Assembly (NCBI RefSeq): GCF_905171765.1
Contig: NC_053391.1
Coordinates: 657,791,750-657,855,749 of the forward strand
Direction of reading: 5' to 3'
From: Bufo bufo
Lineage: Eukaryota > Chordata > Amphibia > Anura > Bufonidae
Length of the DNA: 64,000 nt
Shown: in pieces, positions 10,790-22,086 of the stretch
How positions within the stretch are numbered: position 1 is the first letter of the stretch
Layout: every line of letters starts with the position of its first letter
Notes under the pieces: generated by a model
What the model was told of the DNA's origin: nothing
What the model saw: only the letters and a program-made list of their open reading frames with translations
Databases searched by the model: none
Position numbers and translations under genes: made by a program

Positions 10790-11490
10790 GATTGCCTCCA
10801 GAGTCAGCTCTTTATGGTGTTTTCTTTTGAAGGACCTTAGGGGACTACTTGAGGACAATATGGTACTCTGGTGGCCAGTCAAGACCTGTTTATAGGTTTC
10901 ACAATGTTATAACACACGCATTGGTCAACCTGAAAAGGAAGGGTAGGAATATAGGATTGTGATGGTGTGACCATACACAAGCATGGGGCCCAATGTTGGA
11001 ACCTCTTTAGGTTTAAAATTGGAGTCATGCTTTGAATAAGGCACGTATCATCATGTAGGCATACCTAGACTGCCTAAATGGGTTTTAACAATTGGTGGCC
11101 TATCCTTAGGATAGGTCATCAATATCCAACAGGCAAGGGGTTTAACTCCAGAACCAATATTTTAATAGACCCTAATACAATTGTCTCCAGAATCAGTTCC
11201 AAATGGTATTGTTTTCTACTGGACCTATGGGCCTCACTAGAGTACGCTATGGTACACTGATGGAGCAGTCCAAACTGGTTCATGAGTCTTAAAATGTTAT
11301 AACATACCCAATGACCAACCGGAAAAGGAAGGACATTAATACAGGGTTGCGATGTTCCCACCAGCACAACCCTATATTCCTGTCCTTTCTTTTCAGGTTG
11401 ACCATTGGGTTGAGTGGAATATCTATAGGTTTGAAGTTGGAGTCATGCTTTAAATAAGGCATGCATCGTATATGGGTACCTAGATTGATT
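10790..11490. repeat. Diverged direct duplication, unit about 400 bp
   Basis: Unit 1 (10790-11078) and unit 2 (11180-11490) share ctccaga.tcag, gttataaca, aaaaggaagg, ggagtcatgctttgaataaggc and tacctaga in order. Each is followed by a related MITE start (aacaattggtggcctatcctta, and 11493 onward). Identity is moderate by eye, so the duplication is old. Confidence 0.7.
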
Positions 11491-11492
11491 AA

Positions 11493-11724
11493 AGGGGTTT
11501 TCCAGGACTTAATTAGTGAGGACCTATCCTTACTATAGGTCATCAATATCGGATAGGCGGGCTTTCGACTCCAGAATTCCCATAGAAATGAATGGAGCTC
11601 AATCGGCCACTCCATTCATTTCAGGGTAAAGGGGGCTGCAGGGGGTACGGGTCCTTGATTCTTGTGATCGGTGGGGATCCCACCGATCTAATAGGGGATA
11701 ACTTGAAACAGCCAGAATACCCCT
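11493..11724. mobile_element. TTAA-flanked MITE
   Basis: Starts aggggttttcc, ends aatacccct, flanked by ttaa at 11489-11492 and 11725-11728. The interior holds cctatccttactataggtcatcaat and a gatcggtgggg / cccaccgatc pair. Kolobok or piggyBac-type origin is inferred from the TTAA duplication. Confidence 0.78.
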
Positions 11725-11895
11725 TTAAATAGGAGCAGCACTGCAGTAACCAGGCACGGCTGCTACACAGTGTACAGAATTGTGTAGTTTACGGTAGGTG
11801 CCTTGTTTTATCACTGCAGCTCATGAAAACAGCTGCTCAGCATAGGTGCTGGGAGTCGGATGCGCACCGATATGATATTTACAACATATTCTCAA

Positions 11896-12303
11896 AATGG
11901 GTCATCAAGTGTTAGAGCTAAACCCGGACATATCCCCTTCTTCACCCAGGCAGCCTCTCTGAGATGAGCATCAGAGCATTTAAGGCATGATTCAGTGCAG
12001 AGCAAGGGCTTTTTCAGCAGATCCGGTGACGTACCGGGCTATGCTAGGTGGAGGCTTCTGCCTGGTGATACCACCAGCACTAATGGGCGGTCTTTAGTGC
12101 CGCCCTAGACTGTAAAACATTAGTGCCGGTGACGTCACCTGGAACACGGCTAGGCAGAAGCCTCCACCTAGCAGAGTAAGTTTGTAAACAAAGATTCCCT
12201 TGTCCTACGCGATACATTTCATGCTCCGATGCTCATCTCAGAGGGGCTGCCTGGGTGAAGAAGGGGATATGTCCGGGTTCGTCTCTGAATCCTTACAACC
12301 CCT
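11896..12303. mobile_element. Foldback MITE, TTAA-type
   Basis: Arms 11931-12010 and about 12200-12279 are inverted copies (cccggacatatccccttc and its inverse). The outer ends still align weakly with AGGGG-type termini; the right flank is ttaa at 12304-12307, the left is tcaa. The interior carries a second inverted pair (ggtggaggcttctgcc, and its inverse near 12150). Confidence 0.7.
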
Positions 12304-12429
12304 TTAAGTCCTGGTAAACCGCTTTATTCGTCCCTCTAAGTCAATGGAAAATTCCACTAACTTAAAAAAAAACGGGTCCAATGGTGCAGAATAAGGTAAG
12401 CTACGTAACACTGCTCCAAGGTATGACAC

Positions 12430-12960
12430 TAAAGCTTAATGGCAAATTCCCTCTGATATCTAATCCCAGTCGCGTTTGGTTTAATTAATCATCCAGAAAG
12501 AAAGAGCCGCAGCTAATGCTCGATAAATAGCCCCATGGGAAGAGATTTATCCTATTAACTGTTTGTTCAAATGACAAAAGCAGAATTTGTCTCCGCGTTG
12601 TATTTGCGCGTCTGCTTTGTAGTTGCCTTTACGTTCGGTTTATAGTCTTTTGTTTGCATGAAATACATGTGATAGATAATTAGATCTCGCCTTCATTCCT
12701 GGCTCGGTCTGCTCTGGATCTGTGGTGGCTTTGCAGGATGTCTCCATTAATCCAGAGTTCTCTGCTCCTTCATTTACTCATAAGAAAATAAATACAGATT
12801 TATTCTTGACTTGATTTAATCTCCTGACTCGCGCTGCGATGTTGTCATTTTATTTTTTAAAGAAATCGCACTTTCTTGCTAATCTTCTTATCCAATAAAC
12901 TCATAGTATTAAGTGTACTTATCTGACAAATCTAATTGCCTAAAGATTTTAAGGGGTTGG
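12430..12960. other. Non-repetitive AT-rich block, candidate conserved non-coding DNA
   Basis: No TE marks, no frame with motifs. It contains many homeobox-type cores (taattaatc, gataattaga) and a POU-like tgtttgcatg near 12652. Its texture differs from the surrounding MITEs. Conservation is a guess; nothing in a single sequence can show it. Confidence 0.3.
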
Positions 12961-13510
12961 ACAATTGTCCAAAATGCCATATGCAGCCATGTCCGCGCCA
13001 TATGAGCAGACATGACTGTGTACTGTCCCTATCAAGGTCCCCCAACTGCCCCGGTATCAGTGGAATAAACATGCTCACCCGTCATCCTCTGCGCACATGG
13101 TGGTAAACCTGAGGAAGACCTTTGTTCTTAGTTAAAGCACGTTTAGCTGATTTCCAATATGGCATCTTTGCCATCACTATGGATGCTGTCCAATGCTTTG
13201 GGGGTCCAGCAGCACCAACTAAGAGGTGTCCTCAGTGGTGACCCCTTTCCACAGCTGTGGTGGGTCCAGTATTCCCAGGAACAGCACTGTGGACTGCACT
13301 GTTCTTGCCATTAAAAACACGGGAAACGGCAAGTGTGAACAGGACCTTATGTGTATTCTTGCCCCTGAATCACTAGATAATTAAGTAGATTTACCTCGCC
13401 CCAAGGTTCCTTCAGCTCTATCCCCAGACGGTGCAGGGGAAGTGAAGGGGAAAAACGGTCAAATTCTGAACTCTTAAAGAGGCCATATTACCTCCCCTCA
13501 CATGTCTGTA
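12961..13510. other. No gene; partial MITE-like start
   Basis: Begins ttaaggggttggacaattgtcc, similar to a TTAA MITE end, without a recognisable partner. The rest holds no motif I can name. Confidence 0.35.
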
Positions 13511-13513
13511 TTA

Positions 13514-13802
13514 GGGCTCATGCACATGAACGTATTTTCTTTCCGTGTCTGTTCCGTGTCTGTTCCGTTTTTTCAATGGGTCCGCAAAAAAACGGAAGTT
13601 ACTCTATGTGCATTCCGTTTCCGTATGTCTTTATTTCCGTCCCGCAAAAAAATAGAACATGTCCTATTATTGTCCGCATTACGGACAAGGATAGGACTGT
13701 TCTATTAGGGGCCAGCTGTTCCATTCCGCAAAATACGGAATGCACCCAGACATCATCCGTATTTCTTGCGGATACGTTTTTTGCGGTCGTGTGCATTAGC
13801 CC
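13514..13802. mobile_element. Harbinger-like MITE (gggctcatgcaca ends)
   Basis: Ends gggctcatgcaca and tgtgcattagccc. Flanks are tta on the left and taa on the right. The interior has inverted pairs such as ttccgtattttgcgga-like arms. Related to copies at 32584, 33360, 39234 and 56226. Confidence 0.72.
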
Positions 13803-14002
13803 TAAGTAGCTACTTGCATTCCCCATGTCATAACAATTCTGCAGCATCTTTCTTATAACTGCATGTTGTGCTGTTCCTCTATTATTCCTACTATGCATTA
13901 ATTCATTTATTTTTTATAATTTGCTAACTTGGTGTTACCATTCCCACACCTGCACGCTATAACACTGGCAATACTCATTGGACAGTTTCCGACTGTGCAG
14001 GG

Positions 14003-14003
<1 letters not shown>

Positions 14004-14033
<30 letters not shown>
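14004..14033 (+). repeat. Poly-C tract, 30 bases
   Basis: An uninterrupted run of C. Its length may be a sequencing or assembly estimate. Confidence 0.9.
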
Positions 14034-14488
14034 ACCTGGTATTACCCGATTGTACATTTATCCATAAAATTCTAGGGGAATGGCACAATATAGAATTATA
14101 TGAAAAGATGCCCTGGAATTGTCAATTCATGTGGAATGCAATTATTTACTAAACCATGCCAGGAGAGGTCACAGGTCAATGTTTTCCAACTCTCTCGGAA
14201 TGTCAGCGAGGCGCCCACAAAAAGGGGAAACCTTTGGGGCACCCAGAAGAGTTGGCTAATCTACTGGGTGCTGGGAAAGCCTTTCTAGCACTTCTGGAAA
14301 TCAGCTCCTGGCTTCGCCATCAGACACAGTCCTGGCGTCTAATCACACAGGGAAGGGGGGGAGCATAAAGTGGGTGGGGATTGGGAAAGGGGTGGGGCTT
14401 GTAAAATGGTGCATGTCTAGACCCGAATAAATGTCAGTGGCAGCAAATTATTGTCTCCCAGACACTAATGCCACAAAAGTGGAAAGTA

Positions 14489-15731
14489 CACTGCCTGTCC
14501 AAAAAAAAAAGTTGCCAGGATTTAACTAAGCAAATAGTTATGAGCCTCCTATTGGATAATTACTGCATGGGCGATTATCTTTCAGCTGGCAATAAGTTAT
14601 TTAACCCCAACTGGTGCAATGAGTTGCTTCTCATTTCTTAAGCAACCATGTCGAAAGACACATCTAGCGGTCGTGGAAAAGATGTTAGTCTGTTTGAGAA
14701 GGGTCAAATCATTTGCATGCATCAAGCAGAGAAAACATCTAAGGAGATTGCAGAAACTACTAAAATTGGGTTAAGAACTGTCGCATTATTAAAAACTGGA
14801 AGGATATAGTGAGGACCCATCGTATTCGAGGAAGAAATGTGGCGGGAAAAAAATCCTGAATGATCGTGATCGGCGATCACTTAAACGTTTGGTGAAATCA
14901 AATCGAAGAAAAACAACAGTAGAACTCAGGGCTATGTTTAATAGTGAAAGTAAGAGCATTGCCACACGCACAATGTGAAGGGAACTCAAGGGATTGGGAC
15001 TGAACAGCTGTGTAGCCGTAAGAAAACCACTAATCAGTGAGGCAAACCAGAAAACAAGGCTTCAATTTGCTAGGGAGCATAAAGATTGGACTCTGGAGCA
15101 ATGGAAGAAGGTGATGTGGTCTGATGAGTCCAGATTTACCCTGTTCCAGAGTGATGGGCGCATCAGGGTAAGAAGAGAGGCAGATGAAGGGATGCACCCA
15201 TCATGCCTAGTGCCTCCTGTACTAGCCTGTGGGGGCAGTGCTATGATCTGGGGTTGCTGCAGTTGGTCAGGTCTAGGTTCATCAACAGTATGTGCTCCAG
15301 GAATGAGGTCAGCGACTACCTGAACATACTGAATGACCAGGTTATTCCATCAATGGATTTTTTCTTCCCTGATGGCACGGGCATATTCCAAGATGACAAT
15401 GCCAGGATTCATCGTGCTCAAATTGTGACAGATATGTCTCATGCTCCCTGAACCTATCTTTCACACATGGATTGGCCACCACACAGTCCAGACCTTAACC
15501 CCATTGAGAATCTTTGGGATGTGCTGGAGAAGACTTTGCGCAGCGGTCAGACTCTACCATCATCGATGCAAGATCTTGGTGAAAAATTAATGCAACCCTG
15601 GATGGAAATAAATCTTGTGACATTGCAGAAGTTTATCGAAACAATGCCACAGCGAATGCGTGCCGTAATCAAAGCTAAAGGCGGTCCAACTAAATATTTT
15701 TGGTGGCGACTTTTTTTTTGGACGGGCAGTG
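14489..15731 (+). mobile_element. Tc1/mariner element, near full length, TA duplication
   Basis: Ends cactgcctgtcc and ggacgggcagtg, each followed inward by a long A or T run and ttgcca / tggcga, with TA at 14487-14488 and 15732-15733. At 1243 bp it keeps nearly its full length, with the transposase frame on the plus strand. Confidence 0.93.
14649..15703 (+). pseudogene. Tc1-like transposase, frameshifts and stops
   Basis: The ATG at 14649 opens MSKDTSSGRGKDVSLFEKGQ with the helix-turn-helix part (TSKEIAETTKIG). Stops follow near 14809. Later pieces keep VMWSDESRFTLFQSDGR (first catalytic Asp), [13 protein letters not shown] (second), and WPPHSPDLNPIENLWDVLE (Glu), the DD34E set of Tc1. Frames shift near 14810-14990 and 15270-15320, and a TGA at 15449-15451 lies between the second Asp and the Glu. 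All catalytic residues survive, but no continuous protein does. Confidence 0.92.
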
Positions 15732-15733
15732 TA

Positions 15734-15988
15734 TTTCAAGCCACTTTATATTGAGGGTCAGTAGCCCACCACCGATTAGGAGGTGATGACATACACTAGC
15801 GATAATGTTGGGTAACGGTAGGAAAAATCCTTTAGGCTGTGTTCACACATACTGCAGCATATATTATACAGTACAATGCAAGTGAATGGGGTTTAAATTT
15901 AAAATGCACTTACAGACAATAAAACTGCACTGCAATGGGTGAAATCTGCAGCAAAATCTATATTGCGCAGTGTATTTTATGCACATAC
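15734..15988. other. Partial MITE-like sequence
   Basis: Holds ggctgtgttcacacatactgc, a terminus-like block akin to the Harbinger-type set, without a partner before 15988. Confidence 0.35.
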
Positions 15989-16312
15989 GGGCTCGTTCAC
16001 ATCACCATTATGTATTTCGTTATGGCTTTCCGTTATAACATGGTTATAACGGAAAATAACGGAATCCATAAGACGGAAACCTTTAGATGCATATGGGCAA
16101 GCATAACGGATCCGTCTGGTTTCCTGTCGACAGAACTTTGTTTTCCGCCCAGCATAACGGAAACCAGACGGATCCGTTATGCTTGTCCACATACTTCTAT
16201 TATGACCGATCAAAACGGACTGCCTGTAAAGGTTTCTGTCTTATGGATTCCGTTATTTTCCGTTATAACTGAAAGCCATAACGGAATACATAACAGTGAT
16301 GTGAACAAGCCC
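15989..16312. mobile_element. Palindromic Harbinger-like MITE
   Basis: Ends gggctcgttcacatcac and gtgatgtgaacaagccc are inverted copies. Arms run nearly the full length (ttatggctttccgttataac and inverse). The right flank is taa and the left is tac, so the duplication has decayed. Confidence 0.75.
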
Positions 16313-16587
16313 TAACGAGTGAAGAAATGCTTACTTCACTAGCGTGTATGCCCCTTTAAGAGGAACTGATGCAAGCCCATTGCATTTTAAAGGGGTTTTC
16401 TGGTTTCAGCAAATTGATGGTCAGTCAGTATCAGACTGTCAGGATCTGACTCTCAGAGAGCACCTTGTCCAAACAGGTGCTTTAAGGGGACTTCTACATC
16501 TGTCCGTCTACCTGCAATAAGGCTGCAATACACTGCACCATCACTAGGTGGAGGTAGAAAGACCCATGTAAACAATTAGCGCTGATC

Positions 16588-17105
16588 AATCCAAATTTAA
16601 GGGAAAATCCGATTCGCTGTGAAGCTGAATTTCCTCGTGGCTCGTAGTAACGAATCGATTTTCCCAGAATGGCGCTAAAAAAAAAAAATACTTCCGCCAC
16701 CATCTTCATTGCAGATCCGGCACAAAATCTTGTGCGCGGTGACGTGTGATGCCACCACGCCAGCCGACATGACAACGTCATCACGGGCCAGCAGAGATTT
16801 TGCGCTAAATATTCAATTAAAATGGCGGCGGCCGGTTCTTTGCGATCAAATGGATGAGGTAAGTATGATTTTATTTTTATATATTTTTTTATTCTACACT
16901 TTATTATTACTGTCAGACGCCACAATCAGCTATGAACGCGGCATCTGAGGGATGCAATAATGGGGGGCGGCGCAATCGCCGGTTCTTGTCATTGCACCCA
17001 CTACTTACAAAGAAATGTGCTACGTGACGAAGTAATTCGTCACAAAGCTAAATTTTTTTGTAAAATTCGACAAAGCAGCCGAATTGAATTTTTTTCAATA
17101 CTTCA
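16588..17105. mobile_element. hAT-like MITE with cgaat-rich ends
   Basis: Left part aaaatccgattcgctgtgaagc and right part gtgacgaagtaattcgtcac follow the ttcg/cgaa style of the hAT termini elsewhere in the window. The interior holds aatggcggcggcc, and aggtaagtatg at 16857-16867, a splice-donor-like site. Borders are approximate. Confidence 0.5.
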
Positions 17106-17707
17106 TCACTATAAACAAGGAAGAGGTCCCAGCGTTCATGCAAGTGCTGCAGACCCTTCAAACAGCTGGACACCCACTGATCCGATGTCCTGTCCTGAGG
17201 ATAGACTATGAATTTCCTCCCATTTACCGGTATCATGAAACACTGTGCAGCTTGTACCATAAGCACCTAGTTTAGGTTCCTGACAATTAGAGCTGGTCCT
17301 AAAAAAAAAAATCCTAAATGTATAAATCATCTCTGAGTGTGTGGCTGTCTCCTACCAGGCAAGATAGAGAGGAAGCCTAGATAAGCTCGCTGCATACTGG
17401 AGCTGCTGCAAAAGTCAAACCGTTTATCATCTGTCAATAGGAAACCTTTTCAAAATGCAGCTCATATGAGGGAGGGATCGATGCCTTGTCGGACTGATTA
17501 CAGTGCATTGATTAGGGTTAATTAATTTTAGGGTCACTGACCAACAGCACTGCGCAGCGCTCGCCAGATATTGGCTAAGGTTTAGAAAAGTATTGAAGAG
17601 GAAGATGAAAGGAGTGGATTGCATACACAATATTGCTCTTTTTGTGTTTTGGTGTAGGGTCTTTTGGGTGAACCAGTTGCTGCCTCGGTGTGTTTCTAGG
17701 TTTAAAT
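17106..17707. other. MITE remnant, otherwise nothing recognised
   Basis: At 17148-17215 cagacccttcaaacagctg and tgatccgatgtcctgtcctgagg recall the inside of TTAA MITEs such as 38360-38777. The remainder shows no feature. Confidence 0.35.
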
Positions 17708-17866
17708 CAGACAGTGATGTAATTTTTTTTTTTAAATTCTTCAGAATTTTTTCAGATACCCCAGCTATGTATGGAAAAACCAAGTAGGAAGAACTTGGTT
17801 TTTCCATACATAGCTGGGGTATCTGAAAAAAATCAAAAGAATTTTTTATAAAAAAATCACTGTCTG
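17708..17866. repeat. Hairpin: 38-bp perfect arms, about 6-base loop
   Basis: Arms 17748-17785 and 17792-17829 are perfect inverted copies around aggaag (ataccccagctatgtatgg and its inverse). Weaker complementarity extends out to 17708 and 17866 (cagacagtgat / atcactgtctg). It could be a tiny foldback MITE, or a transcript of it could resemble a miRNA precursor. Confidence 0.85.
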
Positions 17867-17994
17867 CCATGCTTCGCACCTTCACAGGCAGTCTTGACAT
17901 TCTTTTTGTTTCTTTTCTCAGTTTTATCAAAAGCTCAGTTGTTATACCCGCAAGTTTCATGGGTTCCACTTAACCTTGCTATCATTGTGTAGCA

Positions 17995-19070
17995 TACCAA
18001 ACCACAGGGGAAAACACGTGAGGCTCACGGCGGGCTGGTGGGTGCAATAGTTCATGTACTCACGGTTAGCAGATGCCTCCCTGGTCCGGCGTACAGTGGA
18101 TGGAAAGACAGCACGAAATCCTCCGGGGCAATCTCGGTTGCAGGGAACACCATCCAGATGGAAGTTGAGGTGCACTTGATGGTAATTGGTGTTAGATGTT
18201 TTTGTGGCTGCTTGGCCCCTGGTTCGTGATGCCAGCACCGTAAGGTGCAAATGTTGAGAGTAGCAGTAGTAAGAACTAGGAGTCGGTTGTTGTAAACCAG
18301 TTGAACATTTACTGCAGAATCAATAGTCTCTGGACAGTTGGTACAGTTCATCAATGGAAAGCTTTTTGCATAGCATAAGTAATAAGTTCACTGGTAATCC
18401 TATTATCTGGTGGTGGCAGTTGTCAATGGAGGGATTCTTCTACTGCTGATACTCTACAGGCAAACTGAAGATTTACTTTAAGTTCCAACTCTAGCACTCT
18501 GGTACTGGATATGATATTTGCTTACTTGATATTTTGAGTTATCCAATAAGGGCGTTCCCCTCGCGGCAGGCAAACACTTCTTCATTATTTGCAGGATACT
18601 CTTCTGAAAATGTTTTAATTTTTCCACTATGACCCGGAAGGCTTGTGTAATGGATAGGGACAATTCTGCGCACTAACTGTCAATTTGTGTCCTGGCACTC
18701 GGAAAGTTGCTCTCAGGCACTTGTGCTAATGAGGTCCATAAGCTGAGTTTAGCTGTTACTCTCACTATTCTATCCCCATATCCAGACTTAGACTTACTGT
18801 CTTATGCTTTGCTGCTGTAGATAAATGTTAGGTGTACTCCCTTAGCCTGGCCATGGCCAAGGGGTAGAAATAGCACACTACTAGGTGGACAATGCCTGTT
18901 TCTCTCCTCCATTAACTTGCTTCTTCTCCTCTCACTAACTCCTTCACTTCAACTACCTAACTTCAACTAACTTCCTGTCTAGACACACCTAAGCTATATG
19001 TATTATGTGGTGCCAGCACCACCTAGGGGCGAGTGGGTGTAAATGACATTGCCAGACAGATAATAGAAAA
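17995..19070 (-). mobile_element. Possible solo LTR, minus strand
   Basis: A stretch of LTR-like composition without frames, with short pyrimidine runs and ttacttgat/actcacgg blocks that recall frog gypsy LTRs by memory. I see neither clear TG...CA ends nor a duplication. Low certainty. Confidence 0.3.
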
Positions 19071-19144
19071 TACCATACAATGCAAATAAACACATGTATA
19101 TATATTAAGATGTTTGTTTGGTTCGATGGGGTGGTTTAGTGCTG

Positions 19145-19944
19145 GCTAAGGCTGCAGATACTTTAACACAGAGTTGTCCAGCCTCATATTTTGCAATTTT
19201 ATTGTTATAGATGGAGGCTTCTGTGCTGAGATAATATCCATCACTGGGATGGTATTGGGGTAATCACAAAGTTTAACACTGTAGCCAAGATGTCTGTCTC
19301 CGGCTGGATAAGAACCCTGTCTGATAAGTTCTTTACCCGCTTTCTTTCGTTTTGCCATGTCTCAGCTACATGCTTTTGTGTCCAGGTTTATTCCTCATCT
19401 GTATGGCAAAAGTGTCTGGACCATGTGTGGTGGGCCAAACCTCTTGAGACTTTGTGTTCCTGGAGAAGCTCAACATCTGCTTGCATGAGGCTGTGCTGAA
19501 CCTCTTAAAGATTGATAATCCAGCTCTTTGGAGCATGTCCTTCTCTGAGCAGCTATTCAGAATCTACGAGATAATATTTAGCTGTACCCACCTTCCCAAT
19601 GAGTTCCGAGGATGTTGTTTTGTACCCTGGTGATAGAGACACCTTGCTTCTGTGAATTTCTTTTGAATACTTTTATTTTGTCTCCCTTTTCTTCTCCCCT
19701 ACAAAACTTAGATCATGTGAGCAATATATTTTTTGAAAAATCAAGCGGTTTAGGCTTTTTTGTGTCTGTCTCAGACGGGTAACCTACCTGCATTTGCAGT
19801 GGAACTCAAGCAAAGCTAAGCCTCACCTTTTAACAAGCCCTACCTTTTTTGACTCTTTAGGCTGTCATAGAGAGAAGCAACTCATGTGGCTGCCATGACA
19901 CCCTTGCAGAGAAAGACCCAATCCCCTTTGCTTCTGTATTGTGA
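19145..19944. other. No gene or repeat recognised
   Basis: Mixed sequence with short open frames lacking known motifs. Confidence 0.35.
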
Positions 19945-20720
19945 GAACTTATGCAGAATTTCAGTCCCCCAAGGACCTGTTAGCAGCTTAAAGGGGTTTT
20001 CTGGGATTTTGATACTGATGACCTTTCCTCAAGATAGGTCATCAGTATCTGATCGGTGGGGGGCTGACACCTGGGACCCCCGCTGATCAGCTGTTTGCAA
20101 AGGCACTGTCAGCAGCTTAGGGGTGATGAATTGGTCCAAGGGTCATGGAAGATGAATCAAACCCCTTCTGTCCTATCTGGAAAAACCCAGCTCCAGAATG
20201 AGGGACCCAGTTTGATCATTGCTAAAGGCTATCTACCCCCAAACATTTGAATAAAAGCCAGTGCTGTAGATGAAGCAGGCCTGAAGAAATAGTCCAGTTA
20301 CCAGAAGGTGTGCAGATAAGATCGTCATCTGGTTGGCAAACGGTTATGTAACCTATTGGATAGAAAGAACCTATGCAGAATTCCCCTCCCAAGAGGAGCT
20401 TTGCTGTCAGCAGCTTAGTGGTGATGAATTGGTCCAAGGGTCATGGAAGATGAATCAAACCCCTTCTGTCCTATGTAGAAAAACCCAGCTCCAGAATGAG
20501 GGACCCAGTTTGATCATTGCATTGCTAAAGGGCTAGGACATACAGTAGCTCTTCTTTCTTATTTGTTTCTAGGCTCAGTGTCTCTTGAAGAGCTATCTAC
20601 CCCAAACATTTGAATAAAAGCCAGTGCTCCAGATGAAGCAGGTCTGAAGAAATGGTCCAGTTACCAGAAGGTGTGCAGATAAGATGGCCCTCTGGTAGAA
20701 AAAGGGTTATGTTCCCTATG
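19945..20720. repeat. Direct duplication, unit about 300-400 bp, with a MITE fragment
   Basis: The blocks atgcagaatt, agcagctta, gatgaattggtccaagggtc, aacccagctccagaatgag and aacatttgaataaaagccag occur twice in order (from 19948 and from 20368). Copy 1 is split by 19990-20096, an AGGGG-type MITE start; copy 2 has an extra 78 bases near 20530-20605. Copies look highly alike, so this is younger than the 10.8-kb duplication. Confidence 0.85.
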
Positions 20721-20739
20721 TAACATTTGCAGCACAAAG

Positions 20740-21190
20740 CCTTTTGCTTGTTTTTCAAAGTGCTGAATGCAAACTAAGGAAAGCCCTTAATTTGCTCTGA
20801 CAAACACTGACATCTATAAACTAATGAAATATACATAGAAGAGTCTCGTGCATTCAGCATTCGCATAATGGATAAATGATTTTGCGGTCTATGAATAGCG
20901 CTGAATATCTCGCGTATGATTTAGAAAATGCAGATGCTGCTCTTGTCGTAGCAACTTAACTTTCTCATTTAATCCCTTCAATAGTGGAGATTTTAATGCA
21001 GCTGAATGTATTATTCACAGGGAGCGTTAAAAGAAATCAAATGATGTTTTCTGAAAAGGTTAAAAGAATGATTTTAGAGAAATAATAGCAGCAATTAGAA
21101 AAGATGTTTTGATGGATTAACATAGAATCTAACAAAGCCGCTAAATAAGAAATAAACAAGCCGCCAAAATGGAAGAGAGTTCATTAAAGC
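20740..21190. other. Non-repetitive AT-rich block, candidate conserved non-coding DNA
   Basis: No TE ends, no tandem structure. Several TAAT/ATTA cores and runs such as tttaatgcagctgaatg. Candidate only. Confidence 0.3.
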
Positions 21191-21246
21191 TCGGAATGGC
21201 CCTGACCCAGAGGTAGGAAGAGAACGTCTCTGTCACAGTCAATTAA

Positions 21247-22069
21247 AGGGAGTCTGTCACCAGGAAAATCACTGATAAACCAGGCACAATGCCTTGTAGG
21301 GATAGCTCAGCCTGAGTGTAATGTAATTCATTGCTTCATTCTAGAGAAAAAGTACCTACAATCCATATGTACATGGGATTCACGTGCTCCAAGGGTGGGC
21401 TTGAGCCACTCTCTTGATTAAGAATTGATTCTACCAGTTTGGGTATCCTTCTCATTCTGAATTTCTCAAAAAGTTCAGATTCACACATAGCCTGAATTTT
21501 TGTATGAGAGCAAAGCCAATAGGAGCAGCTTTTCTAGTTGCAAGGCCTTGTGAGGGGGGGGGGGGGTTGTACTATTTCCATTATGGAGACCAGTTGATAT
21601 ACATGATGAATATTGTAGGCTAGACAATTCTCCTCTTGATTTCTGGGTAAAATATATACAAATTATCATGGTTAACATCTGCTGGCATCAGATAGGCTTA
21701 GAAAAGCGAATTTGAATATCTTCCACAGAAACCCTGAGGGGCATGGCCTGACCTACAATATTGTGTACACGTACCTTGTCTACTGGGGGTTCTCTGTAAT
21801 GTATCTGTCTCTCCCTTGAAAGGTTTGTTCATCTCTGTACTTAATTTTCAGCCTTCATTTGCCTGCTCCTACTTGATTGACAGGTTCATGGATAGTCATC
21901 TTGCTGGAAGAGGAGGATCAAAGGTGCATAGAATGTCTTGGGACCACCCTCAGTGCACTTAACTGCTCATTTTCTCCAAAATGAGGCCACTAAGTGAAAG
22001 GTATCATTACATTCAGCTGAGCTAGCCCTACAAGGCATCATGTCCGTTTTAACACTGAATAGACTGTGT
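21247..22069. mobile_element. TTAA MITE, agggagtctgtcacc family
   Basis: The left end agggagtctgtcaccagg follows ttaa at 21243-21246. Inner inverted blocks are ccttgtagggatagctcagc and its inverse gctgagctagccctacaagg near 22016. The right terminus is degraded before ttaa at 22070-22073. Confidence 0.7.
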
Positions 22070-22086
22070 TTAAGAGCAACTCTTAA

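Noticed and set aside
14004..14033. Poly-C run as a functional site
   Set aside because: Simple repeat; the exact length is doubtful.
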